The notes: generated from the sequence alone by a model not told the origin. Counted from the stretch's first letter, positions 40,050 through 48,901 are shown. The stretch: DNA of 64,000 bases from Alphaproteobacteria bacterium (GCA_030431375.1 JAUIIY010000004.1:47608-111607); one strand, 5' to 3'. Program-made: numbers and translations.

Positions 40050-40619
40050 ATGCAAGAAATAGATACAAAACCAAGATGCTTTGGCAATGGAGAAGGAAAA
40101 GAATTTTATGCGAAATATCATGATGATGAGTGGGGCATACCCGTTTATGATGATCGCAAATTATTTGAGATGCTAATTTTAGAAGGTGCCCAGGCAGGAT
40201 TGAGCTGGGAAACAATCTTGAAAAAAAGAGAAGGTTACAGAGAAGCTTTCTACAATTTTGATGTAAAAAAGATTTCTATAATGAGCGATGAAGAGCTAGA
40301 AAAACAATTAGCAAATCCCAATATAATTCGAAATCGATTAAAAGTTTTTTCCGTCAGAAGAAATGCTTTAATATTCATAAAAATCCAAGAAGAGTATGGG
40401 AGCTTCTCAAACTACATATGGAAATTCGTAAATAACAAACCTATTAAAAACCACTGGAATGAATTCAAAGATCTACCCGCCAAAAGCGAAATTAGCGATC
40501 AAATCTCTAAAGACCTAAAAAAAAGAGGAATGAATTTCGTAGGTTCAACCATCATTTATGCTTATATGCAAGCAATCGGCATGGTAAACGACCATCTAAA
40601 GGGATGCTGGCTCTACTAG
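40050..40619 (+). CDS. tag: DNA-3-methyladenine glycosylase I
   Basis: A 189-residue Tag glycosylase removing 3-methyladenine. It has the N-terminal PRCFGNGEGKEFYAKYHDDE followed by WGIP (Cys and His zinc ligands), LEGAQAGLSWETILKKREGYREAF (catalytic Glu region), and the C-terminal GMVNDHLKGCW with the remaining zinc ligands. It is divergent from ogt. Both together form a small alkylation-repair locus. Confidence 0.94.
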   Translation: MQEIDTKPRCFGNGEGKEFYAKYHDDEWGIPVYDDRKLFEMLILEGAQAGLSWETILKKREGYREAFYNFDVKKISIMSDEELEKQLANPNIIRNRLKVFSVRRNALIFIKIQEEYGSFSNYIWKFVNNKPIKNHWNEFKDLPAKSEISDQISKDLKKRGMNFVGSTIIYAYMQAIGMVNDHLKGCWLY

Positions 40620-40681
40620 TTTTGTCCTTGCAAAAACGATTTCCATCTTATATCACTGTGTCAAATAATTAGACAATCCTG

Positions 40682-41203
40682 ATGAATAGACCATTTGAAA
40701 TACGTAATTGCGTGAGAATCTTGTTAATTAACGGAGAAAATGAGCTTTTATTGATGGGAATAGAAGATTCTAAGACGCATTTTTTAGACAACAAGAATTT
40801 AGGTAAATATTGGTTCCCTGTAGGCGGCAAAATAGAGGAAGGCGAGGATTTTCATGAAGCAGCGATTCGCGAGCTTTTTGAAGAGACTGGTTTAAAAAGC
40901 AACGAAGTTGAATTTGGGCCAATTGTGTGGGAAGAAGAATTCGAAATGGTTATTCATGGCGTTCATAATTTCTTTCAACAAAAATATATTGTTGTGCACA
41001 CAAACAAAACAGAAGTTAGTGGCAACAATCTAACCGATCTAGAAAAATCTGTGTTTAAGGGACTAAAATGGTTTACCCATGACAAGATAAAGAACTTTAA
41101 TGAAAAAATCTTTCCGTCTTCTCTTGCTACGGATCTTCTTGCTGATATTTTTATGAAGAAATATCCTGAAAAATTGATAAAACTTCCAAGACGCGATATC
41201 TAG
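40682..41203 (+). CDS. Nudix hydrolase
   Basis: A 173-residue protein with a complete Nudix box at about residues 57-79: G-KIEEG-E-DFHEAAI-RELFEETGL. The protein hydrolyses a nucleoside diphosphate linked to a moiety that cannot be named. The C terminus is basic (KLIKLPRRDI). It is followed after 5 bp by thiE, so the two may be co-transcribed; a role in clearing toxic thiamine-related or oxidised nucleotides is possible but unsupported. Confidence 0.85.
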   Translation: MNRPFEIRNCVRILLINGENELLLMGIEDSKTHFLDNKNLGKYWFPVGGKIEEGEDFHEAAIRELFEETGLKSNEVEFGPIVWEEEFEMVIHGVHNFFQQKYIVVHTNKTEVSGNNLTDLEKSVFKGLKWFTHDKIKNFNEKIFPSSLATDLLADIFMKKYPEKLIKLPRRDI

Positions 41204-41208
41204 GTGAA

Positions 41209-41811
41209 ATGTTATATCTTGTCACTGAATCATCCGAAAATTTAGAAAAAATTCTTCGAATATCACTAGAAGCCATAAGGTTAGGTGTTGAATTCTTACA
41301 GATAAGAAATAAAGTCATATCGAAAAATGACTTTATTGAATTGAGCAAAGAAATAATTCAGAGAAAACGAGACACAAAAATAATCATAAATGATTATGTT
41401 GAACTAGCAAACCAACTAAATGCTGATGGTGTCCACATAGGTCAGCAAGATATGGATCCAATATCAGCAAGAAAACTCCTTGGAAATAAGATTCTTGGAT
41501 TATCTGTAGAAAATATAGAACAAACAAAAAAGGCCAACAATTATAACCTTAGCTATGTTGCCGTAAGCCCTGTATTTGCAACCACCAGCAAACATGATAC
41601 AGCAAAGCCTTGTGGGCTAGAACAACTAGCAAAAATAAAACAAATATCCCGGCATAAGGTTTTTGCTATTGGTGGCATCAATGAAAATAATGCTAAAAAT
41701 GTCATCAAAGCTGGAGCTGACGGCATTTGCCTTGTTTCAGAAATCTACTCTTCCCCGTTCCCCTCACAAAAAATCGTCAATTTACAAAAAATAATTAATT
41801 CCAATATTTAA
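41209..41811 (+). CDS. thiE: Thiamine-phosphate synthase
   Basis: A 200-residue TIM-barrel enzyme joining HMP-diphosphate to thiazole phosphate. Visible are FLQIRNKVIS, NDYVELANQLNADGVHIGQQDMD (diphosphate-binding), YVAVSPVFATTSK, VFAIGGINENNAKNVI and DGICLVSEI. It starts 5 bp after the Nudix gene. Thiazole-forming genes are not in the window, so whether thiazole is made or salvaged is open. Confidence 0.9.
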   Translation: MLYLVTESSENLEKILRISLEAIRLGVEFLQIRNKVISKNDFIELSKEIIQRKRDTKIIINDYVELANQLNADGVHIGQQDMDPISARKLLGNKILGLSVENIEQTKKANNYNLSYVAVSPVFATTSKHDTAKPCGLEQLAKIKQISRHKVFAIGGINENNAKNVIKAGADGICLVSEIYSSPFPSQKIVNLQKIINSNI

Positions 41812-41859
41812 TATCGTCTCAAAAGAGATTATTATTTTTTTGTATAAACGAGTAATGAT

Positions 41860-42192
41860 ATGGTAAGCAAAAAGAAATTTTCTAAAACTACAAAGTCAGC
41901 TAAAAAACTTTTTAAAAATTTTTCTGATGAAGCAAAAGACCTCTATAATGAGAAAGTAGATCATGAAAAAATCAAAGAGTCTTTTGATATCGATAAATTA
42001 TCCCATAATATTAAATCAGAGTTAAAAGACTTCCATTCCGATATCAGTGAATTTTGTGGCATGATCAATAAAAAATACCTTAAGAATATAACTTTTGAAA
42101 AGACAGCAGAAGAAATTGATAAATTAGATGAAAAAATTAGTGATGAAGTTGAAAAATTTTATACAAAGCTAAAAAATATCAACAAGAAATAA
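41860..42192 (+). CDS. Lys-rich coiled-coil protein, unknown
   Basis: A 110-residue highly charged protein (Lys, Asp, Glu) with a basic N terminus KKKFSKTTKSAKKLFKNF and a helical remainder that probably forms a coiled coil. No known domain, signal peptide or membrane segment can be seen. It sits between thiE and thiD, 48 bp and 51 bp from each, on the same strand. That position may be chance; a thiamine role is not supported. Its composition and lack of frame problems suggest a real gene. Confidence 0.55.
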   Translation: MVSKKKFSKTTKSAKKLFKNFSDEAKDLYNEKVDHEKIKESFDIDKLSHNIKSELKDFHSDISEFCGMINKKYLKNITFEKTAEEIDKLDEKISDEVEKFYTKLKNINKK

Positions 42193-42243
42193 CTTGGAAT
42201 CGTATTTTTTTATGCTATCAAATAGCAAACACAACTTCTTGTT

Positions 42244-43023
42244 ATGAAAAAATATAAAACAGTTCTTACCATCGCAGGCTCAGACCCCGCCGGGGGAGCA
42301 GGTATCATAGCTGACCTTAAAACATTTTTTGCATATAAATGCTACGGGATGTCTGTTTTAACAGTTCTTACTGCTCAAAACACACTTGGAGTACAAGATA
42401 TTCATCCTGCACCTGCAGACTTCGTTGCAAAACAATTAGACTCAGTATTATCTGACATTACCCCAGATGCTATTAAGATCGGTATGGTTCTTAATGCAGA
42501 AATCATCAAAGTAATTGCTGACAAATTAGCGCAATATAAATGCAACAATATCATTCTAGATCCAGTTATGGTGGCATCAAGTGGTGATCAATTGTTAGAC
42601 AATCAGGCAATAACAACACTAAAAACAAATTTAGTACCTTTAGCGGATCTGATTACGCCAAATCTCTATGAAGCCTATATTTTAGCAGACCCAACCTATA
42701 GCAAAACAGAATTGGCCGATTTCATCCAGGATTTAGGTGCAAAACATGTTCTTATAAAAGGTGGACATGATGAAGGAAAGGAGTGCATCGACTTGCTAAA
42801 AATTGGTGATAAATACATAACTACCACCTTTCCTAAAATAGCCACCAAAAATAACCATGGTACTGGGTGTACATTATCCGCAGCTATTGCAGCAAATTTA
42901 GCTTTAGGTTTTGATCTGCAAAACTCATATAAAAATGCTCGTAACTTTTTACAAAAAGCAATTGAATCAGGTGCACAATATCAAATTGGCCACGGTAGAG
43001 GTCCAGTAAATCATTTTGCTTAA
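42244..43023 (+). CDS. thiD: Hydroxymethylpyrimidine (phosphate) kinase
   Basis: A 259-residue ribokinase-fold kinase phosphorylating HMP and HMP-phosphate to the ThiE substrate. The N-terminal TIAGSDPAGGAGIIADLKTF, the VMVASSGDQLL block, and the C-terminal KNNHGTGCTLSAAIAANLALG (anion hole and catalytic Asp region) are intact. With thiE it allows use of HMP. A 230-bp gene-free stretch follows before the patatin gene, holding only AT-rich sequence with no recognisable terminator. Confidence 0.93.
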   Translation: MKKYKTVLTIAGSDPAGGAGIIADLKTFFAYKCYGMSVLTVLTAQNTLGVQDIHPAPADFVAKQLDSVLSDITPDAIKIGMVLNAEIIKVIADKLAQYKCNNIILDPVMVASSGDQLLDNQAITTLKTNLVPLADLITPNLYEAYILADPTYSKTELADFIQDLGAKHVLIKGGHDEGKECIDLLKIGDKYITTTFPKIATKNNHGTGCTLSAAIAANLALGFDLQNSYKNARNFLQKAIESGAQYQIGHGRGPVNHFA

Positions 43024-43253
43024 TATTACTTTTCACTCCCTGATATTGCGGTAACATTACAAGAAGCAATTATCATCCGATTATTAATTGAGTGTAGTCC
43101 AACACACCCAGAAATACAGCGCAACCTCTATAAAAAACAAATGTTTATTCCTTAATAAAATTTTAATTATTTCGGGATTGAAGCGCATTACAAACCATGC
43201 TACTTGTTCTATTTAAAATTGTTATGAATAAAACTTAAGAAATGGAGATTAAA

Positions 43254-44522
43254 ATGGGAAGTCACTACAAAATATTATCCATCAATGGCGGTGGAGTTCG
43301 GGGTATAGTGCCTGCTAAAATAATAGAACGTATTACCACTATCACGGATAAACCTATACACGAGTTGTTTGACTATGTCATTGGCACGTCAGCAGGAGGA
43401 ATAATTGCTGTCTCACTGACTGTTAAAAATGAAGATGGAAGCCCAAAATTTTCAACAAGTGATGTAGTCCAGATTTTTAAAGAGGAAGTCCAGCAAATAT
43501 TTTATCCTGGACACTTTGAGGGATGGCCTGTCTTATCCATAGCAGAACAGTTTTTTCGTGGGATAGGCCAATTTTTTGCACCAAAATATTCTAGGGATGG
43601 GATAGATAATTTATTAGAGTTAAAATTGGGAGACGCAACTTTTCTAAATACTACCATGCCTGTTACGACAGTATCATATTCTTTGGATTCCGATGGACCA
43701 AGACTTTGGTCAAAATACAGAGCTGAGAATGAGCCTGACTACCATAATTATTTATTGAGAGACGCTGCTGGTGCTACTAGCGCTGCCCCAACATATTTTC
43801 CACCTAAGATTACAAAAACAGCATCCGGAGAAGTGTTTCATGATATAGACGGAGGAATATTTGCTAATTCTCCAACTATGATAGGTGTAAGCGAGTTCTT
43901 AAAAGCTCAAACTATTCAAATGCACTCCGACAAGGTAACCGTCTTATCTATAGGAACTGGGAGGTTCAAAGATAATCCTGGAATGGCTAGTAAAGAAGAT
44001 AGCTCCATATTCAGTGATTTACCAATTGGGCCAGGCTTAACAACTGGTATAGCAGCATGTGCCTTAAGTTTAGGTTATTCAGTAAAAACAGGGATGATAG
44101 GGGTAGGAATTGTCATACCTCTTTGTGTGTCCGGTATGGTTGTTGGAGGATTATGGGACGGGTATAGTAATTTCGGCGGTCTTGGTTGGATTGCTCATCA
44201 TGGCCTAGTTGACAAAATGATGAAGGGAGCTGAAATATCAGATGCTTTCCAATCTAAGTTAGTAGATGTGATTAGAATCAACCCAGTATTTGACCAAGAG
44301 TATAGCTCTATGGATGATAGTAGCAAGACTCACTTGCAACGGTTCGAAAAAGAAATTGATAATTTTATTAAGAAACACAATAAAGTTTTAGGTGAAGTCG
44401 CACGCTGTCTTGAGTCTCAAGAAGGTGAAGATGAGTGTGTCAGTGCAAGAAGCCACACTGCACAATTTGGAGAGGATTTTTATGTGGAGCTCACTGGCTC
44501 AACTCATCATATTGACTTTTAG
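43254..44522 (+). CDS. Patatin-like phospholipase with hydrophobic insert
   Basis: A 422-residue patatin-fold lipase. The oxyanion motif GGGVRG is at residues 12-17, the nucleophile elbow GTSAGG at 44-49 (Ser46), and the catalytic Asp in DIDGG at 199-201, so the dyad is intact. After the core a hydrophobic stretch (about 261-304, starting GLTTGIAACALSLGY) with two membrane-like segments is unusual. There is no signal peptide. The second in-frame ATG is preferred since GGAG (43244-43247) lies six bases upstream. Rickettsial patatins are secreted phospholipase A effectors, so a host-directed role is an attractive inference. A small acidic gene and a 678-aa protein follow. Confidence 0.85.
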   Translation: MGSHYKILSINGGGVRGIVPAKIIERITTITDKPIHELFDYVIGTSAGGIIAVSLTVKNEDGSPKFSTSDVVQIFKEEVQQIFYPGHFEGWPVLSIAEQFFRGIGQFFAPKYSRDGIDNLLELKLGDATFLNTTMPVTTVSYSLDSDGPRLWSKYRAENEPDYHNYLLRDAAGATSAAPTYFPPKITKTASGEVFHDIDGGIFANSPTMIGVSEFLKAQTIQMHSDKVTVLSIGTGRFKDNPGMASKEDSSIFSDLPIGPGLTTGIAACALSLGYSVKTGMIGVGIVIPLCVSGMVVGGLWDGYSNFGGLGWIAHHGLVDKMMKGAEISDAFQSKLVDVIRINPVFDQEYSSMDDSSKTHLQRFEKEIDNFIKKHNKVLGEVARCLESQEGEDECVSARSHTAQFGEDFYVELTGSTHHIDF

Positions 44523-44577
44523 TGTTTTTTGTGTGAAAGTTGTATCAAACGATGATGTGTAAATTGTGAGGCACAAG

Positions 44578-44823
44578 ATGGAAAATCTAGAAGATAAAAA
44601 AAGGGCGTTCTTTGATACAGTAAGAGATATGGACTTGGAAGCAATCAAAGAAAAAACCCGTCAACTCAACGAGGAAAAGGATTTCGTATCTAAAAAGGAC
44701 GATATAAGCGGTTTCGAGAGAGATTTGGCTGATGCAAGCGAGTCTGTATCCCCAGAAAATAAAGCAGACCTGACAAAGATTGCTGGTGAACTCGGGATTG
44801 AACTCAACGAATCGGATACATAG
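44578..44823 (+). CDS. Small acidic helical protein, unknown
   Basis: An 81-residue protein, very rich in Glu, Asp and Lys (MENLEDKKRAFFDTVRDM), predicted all-helical with a central charged stretch. GTGAGG at 44566-44571 lies six bases upstream of the ATG; a GTG inside that motif is unlikely to be the start. The gene lies 55 bp after the patatin gene and 11 bp before the 678-aa gene in the same direction, so the three probably share a transcript. The size and acidity resemble secretion chaperones or immunity proteins, but there is no direct evidence. Confidence 0.6.
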   Translation: MENLEDKKRAFFDTVRDMDLEAIKEKTRQLNEEKDFVSKKDDISGFERDLADASESVSPENKADLTKIAGELGIELNESDT

Positions 44824-44834
44824 CCACTAAGGTA

Positions 44835-46871
44835 ATGAACATTCAGTATCGCGAATGTCCAAAGGCGTTTGATTCCAAGGCTGATGCTGACCTATCGGGA
44901 GTGAAGTATCATGCTTTGGTATGCGGTGTTAATTATTTGGATTTTTTATATGGCGGATTACCGCTCCCGAAGGCTTTAGAAGTTTCTGAGGGGTTTAGGG
45001 ATCTCGCAGGCTGTAAGTTTGTGATATCGAAATTCAACAAAACTTTCCCTTCCGATGTATACCCTGATACAACCCCAGTGGAAGTCAACCTCAAAAGAGC
45101 GGTATCATATTTTGACATTGAAGGACTTAAATATATAGCAAAAGGAAGTGGTCTCAGCTCTCATTTACAGTTTTATGATGAAATTGATCTTGATACCAAT
45201 GAGAATAAAATAATCTTTGCAATTGATATGGGAGATTATGAGGGAGTCAAATTAGTTACTTCAAATAACCACTTATCTGACAAAGAATATATAACGGCAG
45301 TTAAATATAGTTATTACAAAGAACAGCTAGATATTGCCGAATATCTTGTCTCCCATAGCATCAACAAACTCGATAGAAGCAGCCTATTTCAAGCAATCTT
45401 TTCTGGTATATTACGTTCTAACCCAACAGTTACCCACTACCAATATGATGAACATATTGATAGTCTAAAAAACATTGATGACGCGTTCCCCGACGTAGCA
45501 TTAAAAAGCTTAATAGATGCCATATACACTATTCAGAACGATACAAGGAATACTCCCCCCATAAGGAAGTCTGTATATAGTGACGTTGACATGAGCGCCT
45601 CTCATTTAAAGGATATTGTGAGTTTCAATTTATTCAATGAGAGAGATCAACATTTTACTGTGAAGGATGTAGTCTCTTTTTTGGGAGCAAAAAACTCCTA
45701 TAATAACAAAATAGACCTATTCTTACCATTGTCAGGTTTCTTTCCTGTAGGACCGTTCTATTCATATTTCAAGATAGATGATCTTTTTAAGAATCATAGA
45801 GTGTATATCCCAATAGTTTTGCCCAACTTTGCACCCTCATTTTTTCATGAAATCTCCCATGCCCTAATATATTGTTTAATTGGTAATAACGGCCTTCCAT
45901 ATTTTGAAACACCCATTGATATGGAAGAAGATTACCGAGAGGCAAGTGATAAAAGCTTAAGGAATGTTTTTGTAAATTTTACCTATGGTGACTATGGTAG
46001 TTATGAGGAAATTGGCTTGAGAAAACTATTGTGGTTAAATCATTGGTACCAATCTTCGAATAAATCTGTCCCCCTAACTGAAAAGCTTTTTAATGTCTAT
46101 TTTTCGGCTAATGTGAGTCTGGATCTTCATAAAAAAACTCTGATTCTGGAAAGAAAGCACCAAGATATATCGCAAAAATATAACTGGACAAATAGTCATA
46201 TATACGTATTAGAGCGGCTATTTGAGTATACGAGAAGGGATGAAACGGTTAAAGATCTAGAATTTATTGTCAGAATCCCAGAATTATTCGTAGCAGGGGT
46301 GGAAGATAATATAATGGACAATTTTCTACCGATCATAAATTATTGGTATAAATACATTTCTCCGAAAGTAAATGAGGTTAGAGACATACATTTTTCTAAC
46401 TGTAAAAAACATATTTTGGACCAAAAAACAGCTGAAGGATGTATGCTTTTCGCATTATCATCCAAACAAGTGTACGAGCTATGGAAAGTGATCATCGATC
46501 ATCATTGTGATGAATGTTTGGCGCAAATTTATTCAAATGATTTCCTAAAAGAAGCTCTCCCCATCGCTCAAAGAACCGAAATTCTTTCATATACTGCCAG
46601 CAAAGTAAATTACTGCGTGGAATATTGTTTTGATGATGGGAATTGCACAACCATTCCAACAAATAAAGGGTGGTTTGAACACGCATTTCAGGCCATAAAA
46701 GGCCTATTTGGTCTCAGCTACTGCACAAGAGTCTCACATGGTGATTCTGTAAATACAGAACATATCCTTATCCAAACCATTCTCTCTAATGAACCAGATT
46801 TACTAGATATGAGCGCCACAGACCCTTTTGTATGTGTATCGGGAGATAATTCAGCAAATACAGACCTCTAA
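44835..46871 (+). CDS. Large protein with HExxH motif and ankyrin-like region, unknown
   Basis: A 678-residue protein not recognised as a known family. Residues about 90-185 (IIFAIDMGDYEGVKLVTSNN and KEQLDIAEYLVSHSINK) look like degenerate ankyrin repeats. At 338-342 it has HEISH, a zincin-type HExxH in a hydrophobic context (FFHEISHALIYCLIG), followed by the acidic stretch around EEDYREASD (364-372) that could supply a third ligand. The C-terminal third contains many Cys and no obvious domain. There is no signal peptide. It closes the patatin module and could be a protease effector. This is inference from motifs only. Confidence 0.65.
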   Translation: MNIQYRECPKAFDSKADADLSGVKYHALVCGVNYLDFLYGGLPLPKALEVSEGFRDLAGCKFVISKFNKTFPSDVYPDTTPVEVNLKRAVSYFDIEGLKYIAKGSGLSSHLQFYDEIDLDTNENKIIFAIDMGDYEGVKLVTSNNHLSDKEYITAVKYSYYKEQLDIAEYLVSHSINKLDRSSLFQAIFSGILRSNPTVTHYQYDEHIDSLKNIDDAFPDVALKSLIDAIYTIQNDTRNTPPIRKSVYSDVDMSASHLKDIVSFNLFNERDQHFTVKDVVSFLGAKNSYNNKIDLFLPLSGFFPVGPFYSYFKIDDLFKNHRVYIPIVLPNFAPSFFHEISHALIYCLIGNNGLPYFETPIDMEEDYREASDKSLRNVFVNFTYGDYGSYEEIGLRKLLWLNHWYQSSNKSVPLTEKLFNVYFSANVSLDLHKKTLILERKHQDISQKYNWTNSHIYVLERLFEYTRRDETVKDLEFIVRIPELFVAGVEDNIMDNFLPIINYWYKYISPKVNEVRDIHFSNCKKHILDQKTAEGCMLFALSSKQVYELWKVIIDHHCDECLAQIYSNDFLKEALPIAQRTEILSYTASKVNYCVEYCFDDGNCTTIPTNKGWFEHAFQAIKGLFGLSYCTRVSHGDSVNTEHILIQTILSNEPDLLDMSATDPFVCVSGDNSANTDL

Positions 46872-46916
46872 AATCCGAGATGTTTTTTCTACTTAAAAAG
46901 CCTAATAGTAAAAATT

Positions 46917-47297
46917 TCAAAAACCAATTTTCGTATGGTGCAAATTATAAGCCGTTTCCTTGCTATCACCTTTATTTTGGTTATTAGCTAAATTTATCTT
47001 CACCCGCGAAATAATAAAAGCTGACAAAGCCGTATTAATTGGCTTCCTATTCAAGTTACGCAGCTGATCTAATAACTCCTTTGCTTTTGCATGAAGTGGA
47101 TTATTATCATCAAAAGCTTTCATTGCTTTTTGAAATTCATCTTCTTCAATTATAGCAAGTGTCATCGATATCATATTGAGCCCAAGATTTTTCTCTTTCG
47201 ACATCAGCATAATAAAAGTACTGATCAACGTCTCAATTACTTTCTGTTCAACCGGATTAGCATTAATTAATCTGTTGTTAGTAGTTGGCTCAGTCAT
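46917..47297 (-). CDS. Hypothetical protein A of an overlapping pair
   Basis: A 126-residue, largely helical protein with a moderately hydrophobic segment around VIETLISTFIMLMS and charged flanks. No domain is recognised. Its start overlaps the stop of the next upstream gene by 4 bp on the minus strand, which is strong evidence that the pair is translated together. It ends 45 bp from the 678-aa gene on the other strand. The pair could be an antitoxin/toxin-like or effector accessory pair, but nothing in the sequence decides this. Confidence 0.5.
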   Translation of the reverse strand: MTEPTTNNRLINANPVEQKVIETLISTFIMLMSKEKNLGLNMISMTLAIIEEDEFQKAMKAFDDNNPLHAKAKELLDQLRNLNRKPINTALSAFIISRVKINLANNQNKGDSKETAYNLHHTKIGF

Positions 47298-47611
47298 TTA
47301 GTTTTTGATACCTTTCTCTTTTTTCTAGGTAAATTATTATCATCTAAATCGAGCGGTGTCTTCAAATGTTTTTGTAAAACTTGCAAAATTTCATGATCTA
47401 CTGTTCCAATTTCTTTAACAACCTCCTTTACAGATTGATGTAAAACTTCAAATGGATTAAAAAAATTACTTACTTCATCTACTTCTGAAGCTGTTAACAC
47501 CATACCGTCAGCATTTGTCATAGCCTCAGCTACGGATTCAGGTGGAATTATTCCGTCTAATAACTTTTCGGCACTCATATTATTCTTACGCATCCTTATT
47601 GTTGACGACAT
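47294..47611 (-). CDS. Hypothetical protein B of an overlapping pair
   Basis: A 105-residue protein with a mixed acidic core (VAEAMTNADGMVLTASEVDEV, residues about 26-46) and a Lys-rich C terminus (NNLPRKKRKVSKTK) resembling a nuclear-localisation-type basic cluster. Several Met codons near the start make the exact start uncertain (47611 or 47578). No family is recognised. It shares a 4-bp overlap with the preceding entry. Confidence 0.45.
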   Translation of the reverse strand: MSSTIRMRKNNMSAEKLLDGIIPPESVAEAMTNADGMVLTASEVDEVSNFFNPFEVLHQSVKEVVKEIGTVDHEILQVLQKHLKTPLDLDDNNLPRKKRKVSKTK

Positions 47612-47722
47612 TATGGTAGAAAAACTTCCTTAAAATTTCATTAACAGACAACCAAATAAATTATATTTTGCGGATATCCTGTTTTTCCTATATTTTGTTA
47701 CAAAAATAGAAACCATCTAGAT

Positions 47723-48694
47723 ATGAATATACGCCCAAGAAGATTAAGAACAACTCCACAAATTAGAGAAATGGTTAAAGAAACAACTCTAGCTCTCAGC
47801 AACTTAATCCATCCAATATTTATTATTGAGGGGAACAATATCAAAAACCCCATCTCCTCTATGCCCGGTCATTACCAACTAAGCATTGATCAGCTAGATA
47901 AAGAGCTAATTGAGATTTCTAAATTAGGAATTAAAGCTGTGATGTTATTTGGTATCCCTAAAGCAAAAGATGCTACAGGCAGTGGCTCCCTAAAAAATGA
48001 TAATCTTGTAGCTCAAGCCGTTAAGTACATCAAAAGCAATTTTCCAGACATTGTTGTCTGTGCTGATGTTTGCTTTTGTGAATATACCGACCACGGACAT
48101 TGCGGAAAATTAGACCATAATAATGACGTTGATAATGATGGGACTATTAAATTACTTGCAAAACAAGCTTTAACTTTTGCTAAGGCAGGAGCCGATATCG
48201 TCGCCCCTAGTGCTAATATGGATGGTATGGTTGGAGCCATCAGAGAATCCTTAGAACAAGAGGGATTTGCTAAAACAGCCATAATGAGTTATTCAATAAA
48301 ATATGCATCATGCATGTATGGCCCCTTCAGGGACGCAGCCCAAGGAGCCCCACAATTTGGTGACAGAAAAACTTACCAAATGGATCCTGCAAATAGTCGT
48401 GAAGCGATCAAGGAAGCTGAATTAGATATTGCCGAAGGTGCTGACTTTTTGATGGTAAAACCAGCCCATACATTTTTAGATGTTATATACAAAACTAAAG
48501 AACATTTCCCTGAGATACCTCTGGCAGCCTATCATACTAGTGGAGAGTTTGCCATGATTAAGGCAGCCAGCGAAAAAGGATGGATAGACGAAGAAAAAGC
48601 GGTAATGGAAGTCACAACTTCTATAAAAAGAGCTGGGGCTGATTTAATTATTTCTTATTTCTGCAAGCAGATCGCACAATATCTTGCCAAATAA
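47723..48694 (+). CDS. hemB: Porphobilinogen synthase
   Basis: A 323-residue 5-aminolevulinate dehydratase making porphobilinogen for heme. The zinc cysteines are present in CADVCFCEYTDHGHCG, and the Schiff-base lysine lies in LMVKPAHTFLDVI with the upstream conserved Lys in MSYSIKYASCMYGPFRDA. Cysteine-type rather than Asp-type metal binding is used. The gene starts 111 bp downstream of the divergent hypothetical pair. The heme pathway is otherwise not represented in the window. Confidence 0.97.
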   Translation: MNIRPRRLRTTPQIREMVKETTLALSNLIHPIFIIEGNNIKNPISSMPGHYQLSIDQLDKELIEISKLGIKAVMLFGIPKAKDATGSGSLKNDNLVAQAVKYIKSNFPDIVVCADVCFCEYTDHGHCGKLDHNNDVDNDGTIKLLAKQALTFAKAGADIVAPSANMDGMVGAIRESLEQEGFAKTAIMSYSIKYASCMYGPFRDAAQGAPQFGDRKTYQMDPANSREAIKEAELDIAEGADFLMVKPAHTFLDVIYKTKEHFPEIPLAAYHTSGEFAMIKAASEKGWIDEEKAVMEVTTSIKRAGADLIISYFCKQIAQYLAK

Positions 48695-48742
48695 GCTTAT
48701 TTATCTATACTGACATTAAATATAAAATTATTGGCAGCAACA

Positions 48743-48850
48743 ATGAGTAATTATTCTAATTACAATTTCTCCGGAAGTGACTACACGTCATCCGTTGCTG
48801 CTGCCCAAAACTCACATCAATTTCATATACGACATCATCGACATTGCTAA
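48743..48850 (+). CDS. Possible 35-residue small ORF, His-rich C terminus
   Basis: An ATG-started frame of 35 residues (starting MSNYSNYNFSG and ending FHIRHHRHC) occupies the otherwise empty 207-bp interval between hemB and the substrate-binding protein gene. It ends with five His and a terminal Cys, which could bind metal. No clear Shine-Dalgarno sequence is visible and nothing similar is recalled, so it may be chance. Confidence 0.2.
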   Translation: MSNYSNYNFSGSDYTSSVAAAQNSHQFHIRHHRHC

Positions 48851-48901
48851 TTTTAGTTTCTAGTCGATTTTATTTTTCTAATTTTATTTTTTGGTGTCGT
48901 T

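Noticed and set aside
42884..43069. Small minus-strand frame overlapping the thiD end
   Set aside because: It largely overlaps thiD and has no ribosome binding site or recognisable protein.
48771..48810. CCGGAAG segment resembling part of the SRP RNA loop
   Set aside because: The rest of the 4.5S consensus (GGTCAGG before and GCAGCC after at the right spacing) is absent.
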